From positions 27,092-91,091 of the forward strand of contig JANQQM010000002.1 in NCBI GenBank assembly GCA_028289365.1: 64,000 nt of DNA, read 5' to 3'. The notes below the pieces were generated by a model that was not told the origin of the DNA, did not search any database, and saw nothing but the letters and a program-made list of their open reading frames with translations. Below, in pieces: positions 63,964 through 64,000 of the stretch. This DNA is from Salaquimonas sp. (GTDB taxonomy: Bacteria; Pseudomonadota; Alphaproteobacteria; Rhizobiales; Rhizobiaceae). Both the position numbers and the translations under genes were made by a program. Positions within the stretch are counted from its first letter, which is position 1. Every line of letters begins with the position of its first letter.

Positions 63964-64000
63964 TTAGTGGCAGACGCGCACTTTCTTCCAGAAGTAGCCG
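63964..64000 (-). CDS. 3' end of a minus-strand gene, probable small protein
   Basis: The last eleven codons before a TAA (63966-63964) read GYFWKKVRVCH. The basic, aromatic C-terminus with a final Cys-His resembles many short secreted proteins of rhizobia. The gene begins beyond the window. The hairpin downstream supports a genuine gene end. Confidence 0.45.
   Translation of the reverse strand, partial: GYFWKKVRVCH

Noticed and set aside
1..64000. CRISPR arrays, tRNA/rRNA genes, insertion sequences, prophage or integrase genes
   Set aside because: No regularly spaced repeats, cloverleaf-type sequences, transposase or integrase motifs were recognised on either strand.

Overview
The window reads as chromosome of an alphaproteobacterium, most likely a marine or host-associated member of the Hyphomicrobiales. 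This is inferred from the moderate GC content, the dense solute-uptake genes (TTT, TAXI-TRAP and three ABC families), the Rhodobacter/rhizobium-type smo polyol operon, betC, the fused carnitine dehydrogenase-thioesterase and the BKACE enzyme. I see no rRNA, tRNA, CRISPR array, phage module or insertion sequence. The genes are mostly catabolic, with one unusual biosynthetic-looking cluster.

Layout. 1-3827: end of a TctB gene, then TctA, TctC and a D-2-hydroxyacid dehydrogenase. 3868-6963: minus-strand envelope genes (ferric-reductase-like haem membrane protein, Tat-exported intradiol-dioxygenase-like protein, outer-membrane-type protein, unknown Tat protein). 7314-9956: CpxP/Spy-like anchored protein plus an OmpR-type two-component system. 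9974-17363: a gamma-butyrobetaine/L-carnitine to glycine betaine operon (CaiD-like hydratase, ADP-forming acyl-CoA ligase, acyl-CoA dehydrogenase, carnitine dehydrogenase-thioesterase, BKACE) with a divergent GlxA/CdhR-type regulator. 17394-18902: choline sulfatase BetC. 19135-20709: an orphan family-5 solute-binding protein. 20787-26926: universal stress protein, DadA-like oxidase, fused TAXI-TRAP permease, TAXI binding protein and divergent LysR regulator.

27000-38992: a sugar or sugar-alcohol region with a truncated GntR gene, aldo/keto reductase, zinc alcohol dehydrogenase, DUF4432 epimerase-like protein, a MalK/permease/permease/binding-protein ABC transporter, a DUF1349 protein, an SDR and a GMC oxidoreductase. 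39234-44631: cardiolipin synthase, aromatic/aspartate aminotransferase, a genuine formylglycine-generating enzyme (which could mature BetC), an EEP-family phosphodiesterase and an unknown membrane protein.

44788-54903 is the most unusual part. Around a 561-bp AT-rich divergent promoter region lie, leftward, a RraA-like protein and a cyanophycin-synthetase-like ATP-grasp ligase and, rightward, a cupin/JmjC-type oxygenase, two FemAB/CelD-type acyltransferases, a second ATP-grasp ligase, an LDH2-family protein lacking the family's conserved histidines, and a Wzx/MATE-type flippase. There is no glycosyltransferase or NRPS. The set suggests synthesis, by ATP-grasp ligation and GNAT transfer, of an amino-acid-containing molecule that is flipped to the periplasm or attached to the envelope.

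54981-55496 encodes a very basic secreted protein. 55510-63801 is a complete sorbitol/mannitol (smo/mtlK) operon with a SorC-type regulator and a HAD phosphatase. The window ends in the 3' end of another minus-strand gene with its probable terminator.
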